Source of the DNA: a virus
Strand: one strand, 5' to 3'
Length of the DNA stretch: 35,854 bases
IMG/VR virus record: IMGVR_UViG_3300022074_000161
Span: 1-35,854 of that record
A model generated the notes under the pieces. The model was not told the DNA's origin, did not search any database, and saw only the letters and a list, made by a program, of their open reading frames with translations. Below are positions 25,245 to 34,664 of this stretch, in pieces. A program made the translations under genes and the position numbers. Every line of letters starts with the position of its first letter. Position 1 is the first letter of the stretch.

Positions 25245-28185
25245 ATGATGTCAGAGTGATTAACTGTGAATCTGGAAGTCTATCTGCATAATACATAATT
25301 CTCTTAATTATCACAAAAGCACTATTAGCATAAATTGCGTCTCCTATAATCATCGAATTAATTCCTGTTCCATGAGGAAATGCACCAGAGTTATCGGTTT
25401 GAACCGTACCTCCATTTACAGTTGAAGCATAATTATTTTCTTGGAATGCAAATGCATATTTACTAACATTATTAATACCAGCATGGGGTGAATTAGCATT
25501 AGTCACAACACTTGAGGAACCAACAACTGATTCAAATCTTGCATTAGCAGTGTTTGTACCCTGTGCTCTCAATTCTATTCGATTAACAGTACCAAAGTCT
25601 TGATAAAAACCAACTGTACCTTGATTTGCTATCGAATTAGTTGGTATGGCTTCTGCAATAAGAGTTCCTTCACCTTGATTGAATACATCAGTAACATCTT
25701 CTCCATCCAGTCGAACACCACCATCATCTGCAGTACGAGTGCCATTTGCATTAGTATCTGTCTTGATGTATGAGGATACATAATCACTTCTTTCAATTTG
25801 AGCACCCCAGACAGCAATGTCTCCGTTTGTGTTACCAACATAAAAAGAATGAGCAGTCGCATTTGTTAATGCTGCTGAACTTGTTACTACAACTCTCTGC
25901 CAATTTCTTGTGTTTGATATTGCATTTGCTGTAGAGGTGCTCCCTGTTGCACCATCTCTTATATAAATTGTTGCCTGTGTTGAAGTTATAAGTTTAATAT
26001 AGATTGAAAGTGTATGTTTTACATTAGCACCAGCAGTGATTTGTTGTCTGAGGACATTTCCATTAAATGTCGTTCCTGTTGCACCACTGATTGTATCTGC
26101 CATGAAAACACCAGAGGATGTTCCGTCTGGTGCGGTATATGTATTTCCAGTAATTGAAGCACTACCTACTTTAATCCAACTACCAGTAGCAACCACATCA
26201 AATCTGCGACTATAATGTGAGTAATTTGTTCCATCTCCTTCAAACATCAATCCCTTACATTCTCCTGTTACAATATCATGTTCAAATCTTGGTTCATTAT
26301 CAACAGCAAATTTAACACTACCAACACCATCATGGAATGATGCTTCTCCTACTCTAGCAAATGTCATTTCTGGTTTTAATTTTTTAGTTGCTGCAAAATT
26401 AAAATCTAATACTGGTCGTATGTTTGGATAGTCTTGTGATGCTGCGACTTCTCCATGAACAGATACACCTGTAGCAGTGGTTGCAAGTTTAGCAGTTGCA
26501 TGAGCACTCTGATCATAATATAGATTTACTGCTCCGTTTTCAAAAAACTCAGCCATATTTTCACTTACGGCAGCATTTTGTATATTTAATTGACTTGCAG
26601 AAAGAGATAAAATACCAGTGCCTACATCTTTAATCCTAGAATGGGAGCCATCGTGAAAAATTTCTAAATCCTGATCCGAACCCAAATATACTTTCTTACT
26701 GTCAGCAATATAAACATTACCAATCTCTGCAGATGCACTACCTATATCAACAGCACCAGCAGTGCCTGGTAGTAAGTGACCAGGATCTCCATCAATATAC
26801 CATCTTGAGATTGCATTTGTTTGGAAGCGTAAATTAGCATTTTTAGTTTGTTGTATATACAAATCTTGATTACCAGTTGACAACATACCAAAGTAATACT
26901 GACCAGCACCATTTACATCAGTTGCTTGAATATAATTAACAAGAGAGTTTCCTTGTGCTAAAGTGTCTTTTAAAATTATATTTCCAAGAGTATCAATTTT
27001 AAGAACTTCAGTATTACCTTGATGAACTGTAAAGTTTCTGGCAGTTGTTGAGTTTGCACCTCTTGAATATAATGAGTTATAACTAGCACCAATATACAAA
27101 GTCATAAAGTTGACAGTATCAGTATTTTTTATCTGAAGAGTGGCAGCAGAACCACTGTTTACATCAAGTAGAGCACTCGGTGTTCCACTTCCAATACCAA
27201 CTTTACCATCTGCTAATACTGTAATTCTTTTTGTTCCTGCAGTTGCAAAGGAGAGTATATTAGTACCACCTCTATACATTCCACTATCATGGTCTGAATA
27301 GAAAGCATATGAGGGTTCAGCGTTTGTTCCGTTTGCTCCTCTTGACTGACCTGAATATCTTATTGAACCTACGACATCTAATGCCATAGTGCTAAGTGGA
27401 ATGGTGCTTCCGATACCGACATTACCTGCACTTGTGATGCGAAGTCTTTCTGTAATATCACCTCTACCACTATTTGCAGAACTATCTACATTTGGACTTG
27501 TATAAAATACTAATGCTCCTGGTGCTTGAGAAACTGCTTCACGAATGACAGAAATTTTTGCCATATCTCCAGCATTATTTTCGTTTATCCACCTTAACGA
27601 TGCTGGTTGTTCACCAGTATTATTATTAGGAGATTTGAATATTAAACGACCACTACTATCAATTTGTAACCTTTGTTCTGAATTTGTATGTAATTCTACG
27701 GTATTAGAATGAAACTGTAATTTTGTGCCAGTATTACCAGTATGCACAAGACTATCTGCCATAGATATTGAATCACTTATTTTATTAAAAGTAGCAGTTC
27801 CTGTTGCATTTATATTTCCACCATCAGCAATTTTAAAAACTTCAGTGCTTGTATCATAAACACTAAGTATATCTCCTGAACCTCTTTGTGTGATTATACC
27901 TGCGACTGCTGTTGTATTTGCATCGACTCTTAATATCTCAACTTCTCTTAGAGTTGTGTTTAATGTGGTGAAATCTCCGTTTGCTGTAAGATTACCACCA
28001 ATGACTAAATTGCCACTTATATCTCCATTTCCGTTTAGATCAAATCCTGTTGCAGTTATAATACCTGCAGTAATATTTTTACTTGAACCACCAGTAAAAG
28101 GCCCATCAAATCCTGTCGCAGTAACAATACCCGCAACATTTATACCAGGATCTAATATACCTCCACTAACTTTGGTGAGTGCCAT
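25243..28185 (-). CDS. Long tail fibre / adhesin, 980 aa
   Basis: Starts MALTKVSGGILDPGINVAGI. The first 120 residues include a diverged copy of the shared module (LTANGDFTTLNTTL, then SGDILSVYDTSTEVF). A stalk of RLRI..AGNVGIGS..P repeats runs to about residue 580. It is followed by a receptor-binding-type region: RPVLDFNFAATKKLKPEMTF leading to DNEPRFEHDIVTGECKGLMF, a jelly-roll-like part (about 650-785), the WGAQIERSDYVSSYIKTDTN motif that often ends such domains in phage fibres, and a GEGTLIAEA beta domain to the C-terminus (ITLTS). The combination of stalk and glycan-binding-like tip indicates a host adhesin. It is the last gene in the unit with the 81- and 108-aa genes. Confidence 0.87.
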   Translation of the reverse strand: MALTKVSGGILDPGINVAGIVTATGFDGPFTGGSSKNITAGIITATGFDLNGNGDISGNLVIGGNLTANGDFTTLNTTLREVEILRVDANTTAVAGIITQRGSGDILSVYDTSTEVFKIADGGNINATGTATFNKISDSISMADSLVHTGNTGTKLQFHSNTVELHTNSEQRLQIDSSGRLIFKSPNNNTGEQPASLRWINENNAGDMAKISVIREAVSQAPGALVFYTSPNVDSSANSGRGDITERLRITSAGNVGIGSTIPLSTMALDVVGSIRYSGQSRGANGTNAEPSYAFYSDHDSGMYRGGTNILSFATAGTKRITVLADGKVGIGSGTPSALLDVNSGSAATLQIKNTDTVNFMTLYIGASYNSLYSRGANSTTARNFTVHQGNTEVLKIDTLGNIILKDTLAQGNSLVNYIQATDVNGAGQYYFGMLSTGNQDLYIQQTKNANLRFQTNAISRWYIDGDPGHLLPGTAGAVDIGSASAEIGNVYIADSKKVYLGSDQDLEIFHDGSHSRIKDVGTGILSLSASQLNIQNAAVSENMAEFFENGAVNLYYDQSAHATAKLATTATGVSVHGEVAASQDYPNIRPVLDFNFAATKKLKPEMTFARVGEASFHDGVGSVKFAVDNEPRFEHDIVTGECKGLMFEGDGTNYSHYSRRFDVVATGSWIKVGSASITGNTYTAPDGTSSGVFMADTISGATGTTFNGNVLRQQITAGANVKHTLSIYIKLITSTQATIYIRDGATGSTSTANAISNTRNWQRVVVTSSAALTNATAHSFYVGNTNGDIAVWGAQIERSDYVSSYIKTDTNANGTRTADDGGVRLDGEDVTDVFNQGEGTLIAEAIPTNSIANQGTVGFYQDFGTVNRIELRAQGTNTANARFESVVGSSSVVTNANSPHAGINNVSKYAFAFQENNYASTVNGGTVQTDNSGAFPHGTGINSMIIGDAIYANSAFVIIKRIMYYADRLPDSQLITLTS
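27840..27985 (-). repeat. Fibre paralogous module, copy D (diverged)
   Basis: Encodes ANGDFTTLNTTLREVEILRV through GSGDILSVYDTSTEVFKIAD in the 980-aa fibre. It is recognisable mostly at protein level against copies A to C. Confidence 0.6.
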
Positions 28186-28194
28186 TTATTACCC

Positions 28195-28521
28195 CTATGT
28201 TATTTCCATGATTGTCAGAGCAACATCAAGACTATTGTTGACATCACTGACTGCAGTAAAAGTATCCGTGGTTTCTAAAACAACTTTATTTCCACCCATG
28301 AATTCAAATGATGAACCTTGAGGTATTGGAACATTTTTCATCAAATTTACATTATCTGTTGCTGCTCTTGTAACTCCAACACCTACATTGATACTTGAAC
28401 CTGAAGTATTTGCAAGAGTCACACCAATCACAACTGTAGTTGTTGCTGAAGGAACCACATATACATCTGAAGTGGCAGTTCCCACATTTGCTTTCGTTTT
28501 TAATTTAAAGGTATTTGCCAT
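28195..28521 (-). CDS. Virion structural protein, 108 aa
   Basis: MANTFKLKTKANVGTATSDV, then a TTTVVIGVTLAN strand, then PIPQGSSFEFMGGNKVVLET and the ending ALTIMEIT. I associate this all-beta pattern with small structural proteins repeatedly found in T4-like cyanophages next to tail fibre genes. It could be a decoration or connector protein. It lies 3 nt after the 81-aa gene and 9 nt before the 980-aa fibre gene, all three apparently in one unit. Confidence 0.85.
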   Translation of the reverse strand: MANTFKLKTKANVGTATSDVYVVPSATTTVVIGVTLANTSGSSINVGVGVTRAATDNVNLMKNVPIPQGSSFEFMGGNKVVLETTDTFTAVSDVNNSLDVALTIMEIT

Positions 28522-28524
28522 GTT

Positions 28525-28770
28525 TTATCCTAATGCGATTGCAAGTGCTGTTGCGTCTGCTAATGCTGATGCTTGAATACTAACACCATTGACTTTAACA
28601 TCATTATTACTATTTATCGCACCGACTACATCTAATTTATATGATGGATCAGTCAGACCAATACCGACTTTTGGTGCAGAGGTGGTGGCAATTCCAACAT
28701 TCTTATTCGCATCATCAACTATAACGACTGATGCGATTTGGGATAGTTCTCGGTTTCTATTAATTGCCAT
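28525..28770 (-). CDS. Small virion-region protein with one stalk repeat, 81 aa
   Basis: Starts MAINRNRELSQIASVVIVDD. It has a single copy of the fibre stalk pattern (PKVGIGLTDPSYKLDVVG, residues 33-50) and a C-terminal alanine/leucine-rich helix (ASALADATALAIALG). It looks like a minimal stalk segment that may link or extend fibres. It leads a three-gene unit, with a late-promoter-like motif 14 nt before the ATG. No good ribosome binding site is visible. Confidence 0.8.
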   Translation of the reverse strand: MAINRNRELSQIASVVIVDDANKNVGIATTSAPKVGIGLTDPSYKLDVVGAINSNNDVKVNGVSIQASALADATALAIALG

Positions 28771-28783
28771 TATAGTTTTTAGT

Positions 28784-28791
28784 TATTTATT
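28784..28791 (-). promoter_or_regulatory. Late-promoter-like AATAAATA, unit of the 81-aa gene
   Basis: Minus-strand TAATAAATAA 14 nt upstream of the ATG at 28770, in the 46-nt gap after the protease gene. A related CTAAATAT lies about 20 nt further upstream, at the end of the protease gene. Confidence 0.62.
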
Positions 28792-28816
28792 ATGTTAAAT
28801 TGACCCATAAAAATAT

Positions 28817-30757
28817 TTAGTGCTGATAATTCAGAGTTGACCTACGGGGGAAAGTCATACCACTTGTTTTTCTTTCACCTTTTACATCTTCAATCATACC
28901 TGATGTTGATCTTGGGTTTTTAGATAGTAGGTATTTGTTAGGACTTCCTTTCTGACATGTCTCATCACTATGAGATCCAGTTCCTGAGTCAAAAGTCATA
29001 TCATTTAATTCACTATTTCTTTGTAAATATCCTATTGCATCTGACTGATTAAATCTTATTTTTGCAGTCGCAAGAGTTGCAAGCACACCACACACTTGAG
29101 GAGATGCCATACTTGTACCATTCATTGTACCATAGTAATTACCTGTTCCATAACCAGTTTTTGTATCATCATTTCCAGTGTTTCCATATGCTCCTAATAT
29201 GCGAACACCTGGTGCAAAAACTGTAATACCTGGCCCATATTGTGTAAATGTTGCTCTCGTAAAATTACGAGTATTATTTAATGCACCAACATTAATTATA
29301 GGCACATCAGGTGTATTAGGTGCACCACCTCTACAAAAATGCATTTGATATACTGTGCTTGCATTATATTGATAACCTATAGTATTATTCCAGTCATCTC
29401 CAGTAGGAACATCCATTAAAAGATTATCATTACCAGCAGCACCAACATACACCACACCATCATCTATTGCATCTTGAACATCTGCAGCAACTGCAGCACT
29501 ATAATAAGGGTAATATTCCAAACCAAAAGTTATACCAAAGTCTGTTTCTACTCCACTTTGTGTCCATCCTGAAGGATTAGGATTATTAGATCTGTATTCT
29601 GTACCTCTCCAAAGAACGAAAACTAAATCAGTAAACTGAAATGCTCCTTGATCAGCTCGTAAATATAAAACAGATCCATAACTATGATTTGTAATTGTAG
29701 GATTGCGACGGCCAGTTGTAGAGTTTACTGCTTTATATAAATGAAATGCTCTTAGGTAATCATGAACATATAAACCACCAAATATTTGTCCTGAAGCATA
29801 AGCAGCAGTAATTGCCATATTGTATATGTTTGCTTCCCTTGCCCAACCATAATGTTTTCCTGCAACTGTGCTTCCAACATGCATTCCGTGAGCTTTTGCC
29901 TCTGCTGTACCTTGCCTATATGTTATAGTTCCTGTGGGTAGAGTTTGAGAATCATCATCAATACTACTTACGGTACTGTTTAGTTCAGTAAACCATTGAT
30001 ATTGTACAAATCGTGAATTATTTGTTGAAGGACTCTTCCATTCAGCAGCATCATACGCCATCGGGCCATCAACAATAACTACATCTACATGTTTACCATC
30101 ATTATGAATATCAACACTTGTATTAACAACTTCATCTGTCGCTCCTGCCGATCTTTTTCCAAAAGTTCCCTTTGCTCTTTGAGATGAAGTTCCAGCACAG
30201 TGAACATGTCCCCATTGAAGATCTGTGCTCATATCGTATCTAAAAATCTGACAGGTTCCAGATGCAGATGTGTTTGGAGGTGAACCTGGTATTGCAAAAA
30301 TGAAATTATTTGCGTCTACTATTGAAGAAATAGGCACCTTACTATAATAATTTGATCCTGATACGTACCAAAATATATCATCATTCACCGCACAATCGTG
30401 ATTTGTAAGTGTTACTTTTATAGAATTGGCAGGTATTCCACCTGAAGCAGATGATCCTGTTTGAACATATGATAATCCAGTAAATGCTGTAGATTCCTTA
30501 AGGAAAACACCATTCTTAGTGTATGATGTATTATTGTATATTGCTTGTGGTATCTCAACCACTCTATCTGTAACCTCTTCAACATCTACAACTCTCGAAT
30601 CTTTCTTCAACTCCTCTGCCTGTTCAGCAGTCATATAGTAATGTGTATTCCGACTTATCGGACGTTTCTTAGATAATTTAAATCCATTTGAAGACATCTC
30701 TGCATAGAAATCTTCAAGATCATCTTTACTTTTTAACGTAACAATATATTCTTTCAT
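28817..30757 (-). CDS. Subtilisin-like serine protease (family S8) with I9-like propeptide
   Basis: 646 aa. Residues 1-65 (MKEYIVTLKSKDDLEDFYAE, HYYMTAEQAEEL, VVDVEEV) resemble the inhibitor I9 propeptide of subtilases, which folds the enzyme and is then cut off. An all-beta insert spans about 75-180. The catalytic domain carries Asp230 (VVIVDGP), His290 (AHGMHVGS), oxyanion Asn443 (GAAGNDN) and Ser549 (NGTSMASPQ), a full set. There is no signal peptide, so it likely acts within or on the virion rather than being secreted by the Sec system. Its ATG directly follows the TAA of the 1289-aa fibre, with a GGAG site inside that gene. It could process fibres or digest host surface proteins; this is inference. 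Confidence 0.92.
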   Translation of the reverse strand: MKEYIVTLKSKDDLEDFYAEMSSNGFKLSKKRPISRNTHYYMTAEQAEELKKDSRVVDVEEVTDRVVEIPQAIYNNTSYTKNGVFLKESTAFTGLSYVQTGSSASGGIPANSIKVTLTNHDCAVNDDIFWYVSGSNYYSKVPISSIVDANNFIFAIPGSPPNTSASGTCQIFRYDMSTDLQWGHVHCAGTSSQRAKGTFGKRSAGATDEVVNTSVDIHNDGKHVDVVIVDGPMAYDAAEWKSPSTNNSRFVQYQWFTELNSTVSSIDDDSQTLPTGTITYRQGTAEAKAHGMHVGSTVAGKHYGWAREANIYNMAITAAYASGQIFGGLYVHDYLRAFHLYKAVNSTTGRRNPTITNHSYGSVLYLRADQGAFQFTDLVFVLWRGTEYRSNNPNPSGWTQSGVETDFGITFGLEYYPYYSAAVAADVQDAIDDGVVYVGAAGNDNLLMDVPTGDDWNNTIGYQYNASTVYQMHFCRGGAPNTPDVPIINVGALNNTRNFTRATFTQYGPGITVFAPGVRILGAYGNTGNDDTKTGYGTGNYYGTMNGTSMASPQVCGVLATLATAKIRFNQSDAIGYLQRNSELNDMTFDSGTGSHSDETCQKGSPNKYLLSKNPRSTSGMIEDVKGERKTSGMTFPRRSTLNYQH

Positions 30758-33700
30758 TTAAATCTCCAGTGCTAGGTAATGTAAAGTTACTGTAATTGCT
30801 CCTGCACCTGAACCTGTATTCTTTACCTTTACATACACATTAGTTGAAGGAGTTCCATCGTTATTCCAACCGATTATACCAGGTGTTATAATTTGTGTAG
30901 CAGCACCAGTTGTAATTACCTCTGCAATTACACCAGAACCAGGTGCTGGATCAGTGGTTTGATTTCTACTTGAATCGTTACTCCTACTCGTTGAATCTGT
31001 ATACAAAGTCACCCATGCAGCTGCGGAGGTTTGTATTTTTTGTAAAACGTAAGACTTTGCTGCTGTTATTGTTATATTACCAGATGCACCAACAACTAGT
31101 GATGATGTAGCAGCATTTGCAGTTGTTCTTGCCTGTGTTGGACTACTCCAAGTTGGTGGTGCATCACCATTACTCTTTAATACCTGCCCTGAAGATCCAT
31201 AGTTTGACGCACCATTTACACAGAGTGCACCTGAAGCAGCAAACCTAAATCTTTCTACCATTGTTGTGGTTGTAGATCCGTTTACACCATATCCGTTCAG
31301 ACCAAAAGAGATCGCAGTTGCTCTATAGTTTGGATATGCACCCCAAGTTCCTGTTGGTATACCTCTAATATATCCACCCTCAAAAGCATTTTGATAACCA
31401 GAGAAGTAAATACTACCTAACTGTGCAGCACTTTGAGGACTTCGATTATTTAAATTTAAAACTGCATGATCACTAATTGTTGATGTTGATGTTCTATAAG
31501 ATCTAGATAAAGTTAAACTTTGTCCATCTTCTGTTCCATTACCATGTTGACTTTTACCACCTGACATAGGCCCGATAAACCATCTACCACTATAATCTAC
31601 ATGTCCTACGTCAAAGGTGTAACTTGCACCAGAATTAGAAGCATCTGTAAATCCAGTTGTAAATAGTAATTCATCTTGCTTATCACCAGAAGCAGGATTG
31701 TTAAGAGTTTGGGATATTTCAATTTTTCCTCTGTTTCTTTCAATAGTTGCTCGTGTTCCAATATCAGAAATTATTATAGTGCCAGCCATATTCTGATGAT
31801 ACTGGCAGACATAATATAATAAATCAGGTGCATCATGTGGGACTGCAAAAGTTATAGTTCCTGTCTCTCTATTACCTGTAACAGTAACACCAGAAGTATA
31901 CAAATTACCACCACTATATTGCCCACTTACTGTTTGAATATGGAATGGATGACCTGATGCGTTCATATTGAAAGTATAAGTTAATCCACGACTTAAATAT
32001 AAAGTAGGATCGTTTTCTCCTCCAATTACATAATGATTGGATGAAGAATTTGTAACTGTATATGGTTTTGCTGCGATTGTTCCTGATACGTTTGTAAGAC
32101 TCGCACCACTAATTGCAGGTAAAGCACCAGTTAATCTGGATGCTGACATTGTACCAGAAGCAATATTACTTGCATTTAAATTTGTTAAAGTTTCTCCTGA
32201 TCCACTAAATTTAGTTGCCGATAAAACCTCAGTTGAAGAATTGAAAGTTAAAGTTGAATTTGATTTTGGAGCAAGATCACCTGTTGCAGCAGTTGTAAAT
32301 AGAACATTACATGTAGTATCACTTGCCTCATTTGCTATTGTTATCTGAGTTGGAACTGGTAAGTTAGTTAAGTTTGCACCACTTGTTGTAGGTAGTGTTG
32401 TAGGAAATCTACCATTTGCAATTGTTCCTGTTAAATTACTTGCATCTAATGAACCACTGAATGATGTTGCTGTGCAAACTCCTGTTATTTTTACACCTGC
32501 TTGATCAGTAACTAATTTTGCCGATTCTGCATGATCAAGTTGCACATATGCCGATTTTGGACTTATTCTAATATATGAAAAGTCTTCAAACCATAATGGT
32601 AGATTGCCACTAGCATTACCTCTAAATTGATTTCTACTTGCAGAACTACTATAACTTATTGCAAGGTGAGTTGAAGCACCATTATAAAGATAAAATCCTT
32701 GGTTGCCAGTACCGATTTGGGCCTGAAAACTACCAGTTAGTGCGTGGAAACGACCTGCTGTAACAGCAGTACCAACAGCATTAATTCCACTAGCATTTGC
32801 AGTAACTGCTGAACCAACTACAATTTCATTAAAAACTGATGTTCCTGTGGTGCTGATACCTGCAATGCTACCACTTCCACCAGATGCAGTCACAGTTACA
32901 ATACCTGCAGAGATTGGAGTTACATCTAAGTTTGTAGAGAAGTTAATTGTGCTTGCAGTTCCAACAGTTGAACCATCGTGTTTGACAATAATACCAGTAC
33001 CCGATGCAGTCACACCAGTTATGTTTGATCCATCACCATAAAATTGATGGGCAGATACAATACCAACAGATAACTTAGCAGTGTTACCAGAACCAACAGC
33101 AGCATCAGGATTTACAGTTCCAATACCAACATTACCATTCGGATTAATATAAAACCTAACATTACTATTACCATCAGCAATAACTATATTGCCACTTAAA
33201 CTTCTTATATCAAGACCACCTTGATTACCATCATATTTACCTAGTATTGTATTCGCACTTGAATTAATCGCACTACCTGCGTTTGCACCTATAAGTGTGT
33301 TTGTAGATCCTGTGGTCATTGTAGAACCAGCAAGATGTCCAACCGCAGTATTACTTGGATATGAACTACTAGCGTTTGAACCTAAAGCACCCAATGCTTG
33401 AACTCCAACTGCAGTATTAAAAATACTACTTACATTTGCCCTCATGGCCAAATTACCAACTGCAACACACTGTGCTGCACCAGACATGTTTAGACCAGCT
33501 TCGTTACCAATCATTGTAGAAGTGGCATTTGGTGCTTTGATGTCTATTCCCTGAATTGAAGCAGCATTAATTGCAGAGATGATTCCAGTTACAACAATAC
33601 TTCCTGTGCTATTTGTAATTCTTGCGTGTGTATTATCATGTGATATCTTTAAATCATTATCTGTTCCGAAATTCGCAACAGCATCATCAATAAACTTTGC

Positions 33701-34627
33701 AGCAAAAGTATTATTATTTGTTCCGAGAGTAACTCCATCAGTTTCAATTTGTCCGAATGTTCCAGTTCCAGTTGCTTCTAAATCTGGGACTGTAATTCCT
33801 GAAGAAGTAGTTGTTAGTTTTGTTTGATTCTGATATTTAAGATCAACGCCTGCACTTGAAAAAGTTGCATACTCCCAATTGGGATGACCATTTTGACCAA
33901 GTTTAATATTATTACTATTTTGAAGTTCTAATCCACCAGTACTAGAACTGTTTATCATGTCAAGAGTGAGATTAGTCTGTAAATTAAATAAAGTTCCAAT
34001 ATTTACAATACTATTAAAAGTAGAAATACCACTTACACTTAAATTTCGTGTAGCAATATCTGCACCAAAAGTAGATGTCGTACCTGCACTCGTTACATTG
34101 ATACCACTAACGAAAAGATTTGTACCATCAAAAGTTAAATTAGCACTATCAACTAGTCTTCCAGAAGCACTACCAGCATAAGGAACACGACCATTAGTTA
34201 AATTACCAACCTCTAAGAAACCAGTAGTAGAAATTCCAGATACATCCAAACTTCCTGTAATATCAATATTTCCTGTTCCAGTTATAAACTTGCTATTAAG
34301 ATCAAGGTTCCCACCCAATTGCGGTGTCGTGTCATCAACAACATCAGTTAGTCCACCACTACTAATTGTGACAGTTGCAGTTCCTGCACTCAATGTAGCA
34401 GCAACACCACTACCAACAAAGTTAAATGTACCTGCAGTTCCTACAGCAGACCCCTCATCCTTGACAATAACACCAGTTCCTGATGCTACAACTCCAGTCA
34501 ATCCAGATCCATCACCTCTATATTGTGTCGCAGTTATAATACCAGTTACATTTATTCCATCAGAATTTGCAGTTATTCCAGTTCCGACTTCTAACCCTTT
34601 CTTTACCTTAAAATTTTCAGCAGCCAC
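30758..34627 (-). CDS. Long tail fibre / structural protein with cupredoxin-like domain, 1289 aa
   Basis: Starts at GTG 34627 (VAAENFKVKKGLEVGTGI when read literally), with GGGGGAG 8-12 nt before it. Residues 1-350 hold beta-rich T-G-I-I-T-A-T stalk units. Residues 375-465 carry NTAVG/NTLIG repeats that suggest a YadA-type beta roll. After VGIGTVNP (about 500-507) there is a second copy of the GDGS(G/N)(I/L)TGV unit. Residues about 853-953 resemble a cupredoxin: HPFHIQT (His893/896), then YYVCQYHQNMAG (Cys941, His944, Met947), the usual type-1 copper ligand spacing. The C-terminal 300 residues are beta-rich and end LHYLALEI. It shares its promoter with the adjoining protease gene. Confidence 0.88.
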   Translation of the reverse strand: MAAENFKVKKGLEVGTGITANSDGINVTGIITATQYRGDGSGLTGVVASGTGVIVKDEGSAVGTAGTFNFVGSGVAATLSAGTATVTISSGGLTDVVDDTTPQLGGNLDLNSKFITGTGNIDITGSLDVSGISTTGFLEVGNLTNGRVPYAGSASGRLVDSANLTFDGTNLFVSGINVTSAGTTSTFGADIATRNLSVSGISTFNSIVNIGTLFNLQTNLTLDMINSSSTGGLELQNSNNIKLGQNGHPNWEYATFSSAGVDLKYQNQTKLTTTSSGITVPDLEATGTGTFGQIETDGVTLGTNNNTFAAKFIDDAVANFGTDNDLKISHDNTHARITNSTGSIVVTGIISAINAASIQGIDIKAPNATSTMIGNEAGLNMSGAAQCVAVGNLAMRANVSSIFNTAVGVQALGALGSNASSSYPSNTAVGHLAGSTMTTGSTNTLIGANAGSAINSSANTILGKYDGNQGGLDIRSLSGNIVIADGNSNVRFYINPNGNVGIGTVNPDAAVGSGNTAKLSVGIVSAHQFYGDGSNITGVTASGTGIIVKHDGSTVGTASTINFSTNLDVTPISAGIVTVTASGGSGSIAGISTTGTSVFNEIVVGSAVTANASGINAVGTAVTAGRFHALTGSFQAQIGTGNQGFYLYNGASTHLAISYSSSASRNQFRGNASGNLPLWFEDFSYIRISPKSAYVQLDHAESAKLVTDQAGVKITGVCTATSFSGSLDASNLTGTIANGRFPTTLPTTSGANLTNLPVPTQITIANEASDTTCNVLFTTAATGDLAPKSNSTLTFNSSTEVLSATKFSGSGETLTNLNASNIASGTMSASRLTGALPAISGASLTNVSGTIAAKPYTVTNSSSNHYVIGGENDPTLYLSRGLTYTFNMNASGHPFHIQTVSGQYSGGNLYTSGVTVTGNRETGTITFAVPHDAPDLLYYVCQYHQNMAGTIIISDIGTRATIERNRGKIEISQTLNNPASGDKQDELLFTTGFTDASNSGASYTFDVGHVDYSGRWFIGPMSGGKSQHGNGTEDGQSLTLSRSYRTSTSTISDHAVLNLNNRSPQSAAQLGSIYFSGYQNAFEGGYIRGIPTGTWGAYPNYRATAISFGLNGYGVNGSTTTTMVERFRFAASGALCVNGASNYGSSGQVLKSNGDAPPTWSSPTQARTTANAATSSLVVGASGNITITAAKSYVLQKIQTSAAAWVTLYTDSTSRSNDSSRNQTTDPAPGSGVIAEVITTGAATQIITPGIIGWNNDGTPSTNVYVKVKNTGSGAGAITVTLHYLALEI
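32950..33030 (-). repeat. Internal duplication in the 1289-aa gene, copy 2
   Basis: Encodes the GDGSNITGVTASGTGIIVKH...GTA segment (residues 531-560). It matches 34431-34515 of the same gene at DNA level. Confidence 0.7.
34431..34515 (-). repeat. Internal duplication in the 1289-aa gene, copy 1
   Basis: Encodes the GDGSGLTGVVASGTGVIVKD...GTA segment (residues 37-66). It is the partner of 32950-33030. Confidence 0.7.
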
Positions 34628-34656
34628 AGGTTCACTCTCCCCCGTTGTTTATAATG

Positions 34657-34664
34657 TATTTATT
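34657..34664 (-). promoter_or_regulatory. Late-promoter-like AATAAATA, unit of the 1289-aa gene
   Basis: Minus-strand TAATAAATAC 30 nt upstream of the GTG at 34627. It overlaps the TAA stop of the edge gene. A TTATAAAC stretch lies between motif and start. Confidence 0.65.

Noticed and set aside
27890-28321. 143-codon plus-strand ORF across two minus-strand structural genes
   Set aside because: It is antisense to the start of the 980-aa fibre and the 108-aa gene, has low-complexity I/V/P-rich sequence typical of shadows of G/T/N-rich fibres, and has no ribosome site or promoter.
7693-34627. CRISPR array suggested by many short repeats
   Set aside because: The repeats are coding, in frame and imperfect (fibre stalk units DGKVGIG..P), with irregular spacing and no constant repeat/spacer lengths.
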